Origin: Chloroflexota bacterium
GTDB taxonomy: Bacteria > Chloroflexota > Dehalococcoidia > Bin125
Direction of reading: 5' to 3'
DNA: 7,302 nucleotides
Assembly: GCA_026705105.1 (NCBI GenBank)
Contig: JAPPBK010000179.1
Location: 1-7,302, forward strand
Shown piece by piece: positions 6,783-7,302 of the stretch. The translations under genes and the position numbers were made by a program. Under the pieces are notes generated by a model that made no database searches, had not been told where the DNA came from, and worked only from the letters and a program-made list of their open reading frames with translations. The number at the start of each line of letters is the position of its first letter. Positions within the stretch are counted from its first letter, which is position 1.

Positions 6783-6836
6783 GATCTCTACGAGGCGCTC
6801 GGCCGCCTGTCGGATCGCCTGTCGCTCACGCGGGAT
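6783..6836 (-). other. Probable lost N-terminal codons of the antitoxin
   Basis: The 18 codons upstream of TTG 6782 stay in frame and read IPRERQAIRQAAERLVEI, an amphipathic helix of the kind that begins this family. They are bounded by TAG at 6837-6839 and contain no ATG, GTG or TTG. A GTG at 6829 after GAGG is in another frame. Possible explanations are a rare ATC start at 6836, a mutated start codon, or a further indel near 6825. Confidence 0.45.
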
Positions 6837-6862
6837 CTACCTCGTTTCGCTTACACACAAGG

Positions 6863-6883
6863 TTGCGCACTTGTGCAATGCAC
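6863..6883. promoter_or_regulatory. Overlapping palindromes, candidate antitoxin operator
   Basis: TTGCGCA-CT-TGTGCAA (6863-6878) is a 7-bp-arm palindrome with one mismatch. It overlaps GTGCA-A-TGCAC (6873-6883), a perfect 5-1-5 palindrome. They lie 27-47 bases upstream of the antitoxin's probable N-terminal codons. AbiEi proteins are known to repress their own operon by binding inverted repeats, so this is a reasonable operator. A weak promoter-like pair on the minus strand (TTGCAC at 6878-6873, TGTAAG at 6855-6850, 17 bases apart) would overlap it. Confidence 0.4.
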
Positions 6884-7302
6884 CCCATTTGCGCTAGATC
6901 GGCGTGAAGCGCCTTCCCTGACCACGCCGCGGTCCCTCAAATCACGCGAACACCCGACGAACCACTCCAGCGTCGCTTATCGGGACCAGGCGATGCGACG
7001 CAAACGTCTGACCGGTGTAAGCCACAATCTGCCCGGTTCTGCCCTGCATGTACGCCAAAACACCACCATCCAGTTTGCCCTTCAGCCGGACGTGAGTAGG
7101 ACCAGTAACAAGTGCCACGTGCAAACAGAAAACAGGCAGCGAGAACAAGACCCCCAGACATCTTGATCCTGTCCCGATTGCTACAACTCGCAGTTCACAC
7201 GCCACGCTGGACCTTCGTGCCAGTTCTCATTGCGCCTTGACAAACCGACACGGCGCGCACGCGGGCCAGCCGGTGTCGGGCGAAGCGCTCGCTGAAGCGG
7301 GC
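6884..7302. other. Right-edge stretch without a supported gene
   Basis: A minus-strand frame at 6942-7205 (87 codons, GTG start) has a hydrophobic segment (CLGVLFSLPVFCLHVALV), but its codon use does not resemble the real genes and it has no ribosome binding site. All three minus frames are open at the right edge, so the tail of a gene from outside cannot be excluded. A TTGACA at about 7235-7240 has no matching -10 element. Confidence 0.4.

Noticed and set aside
6627..7166. Plus-strand ORF of 179 codons
   Set aside because: Its first part is antisense to the antitoxin N-terminus, and the rest has no recognisable motif or ribosome binding site.
6942..7205. Minus-strand ORF with a hydrophobic segment upstream of the antitoxin
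   Set aside because: Codon use is unlike the real genes, there is no ribosome binding site and no family is recognised.

Overview
The window is GC-rich bacterial DNA with low coding density. No rRNA, tRNA, CRISPR array or intact mobile element is visible. Lineage is uncertain. The secreted-protein fragment at the left edge (phrase LRLQPGDNYVGW), the membrane-anchored MA-type metallopeptidase and the single-pass protein with a surface-type domain are all reminiscent of Chloroflexota (Dehalococcoidia/SAR202-like) genomes. This is an impression from recognised phrases, not a placement.

Left part (1-3105): a minus-strand gene starts at 149 and runs off the left edge, encoding a signal peptide. 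A small plus-strand membrane protein follows at 1167-1544. A minus-strand ORF at 2277-2435 encodes a 52-residue protein with a clear lipobox. The DNA between them has no ORF I can defend. It contains a TGGTCAGACCA palindrome (888-898) that fits the GntR/FadR operator pattern.

Centre (3106-4510): a well-formed gene encodes a 359-residue membrane-anchored zinc metallopeptidase (HEYVH, then E in WFYEGQAH). Within a few bases of its stop lies the 3' remnant of an IS21-family istB gene. It is 5'-truncated, interrupted by TAG where the family has Trp, and has lost its Walker B aspartate.

Right part (4904-6840, minus strand): the most interesting locus is an AbiE-like (type IV) toxin-antitoxin pair. 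The AbiEi-type antitoxin carries an N-terminal PD-(D/E)xK-like domain (D23, E36, K38) before its winged helix. The AbiEii-type nucleotidyltransferase toxin follows. The pair looks damaged in three places: no ordinary start codon at the apparent antitoxin N-terminus, a reading frame that runs straight from antitoxin into toxin through a 5-G run, and a one-base frameshift inside the toxin between its GG and DLD catalytic motifs. Either this is a decaying system or the sequence has indel errors. Overlapping palindromes at 6863-6883 are good candidates for the antitoxin's autoregulatory operator.

The IS remnant, the broken toxin-antitoxin pair and the long gene-poor stretches suggest an accessory region undergoing decay. 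The peptidase and the exported proteins look intact and unrelated to the toxin-antitoxin pair.
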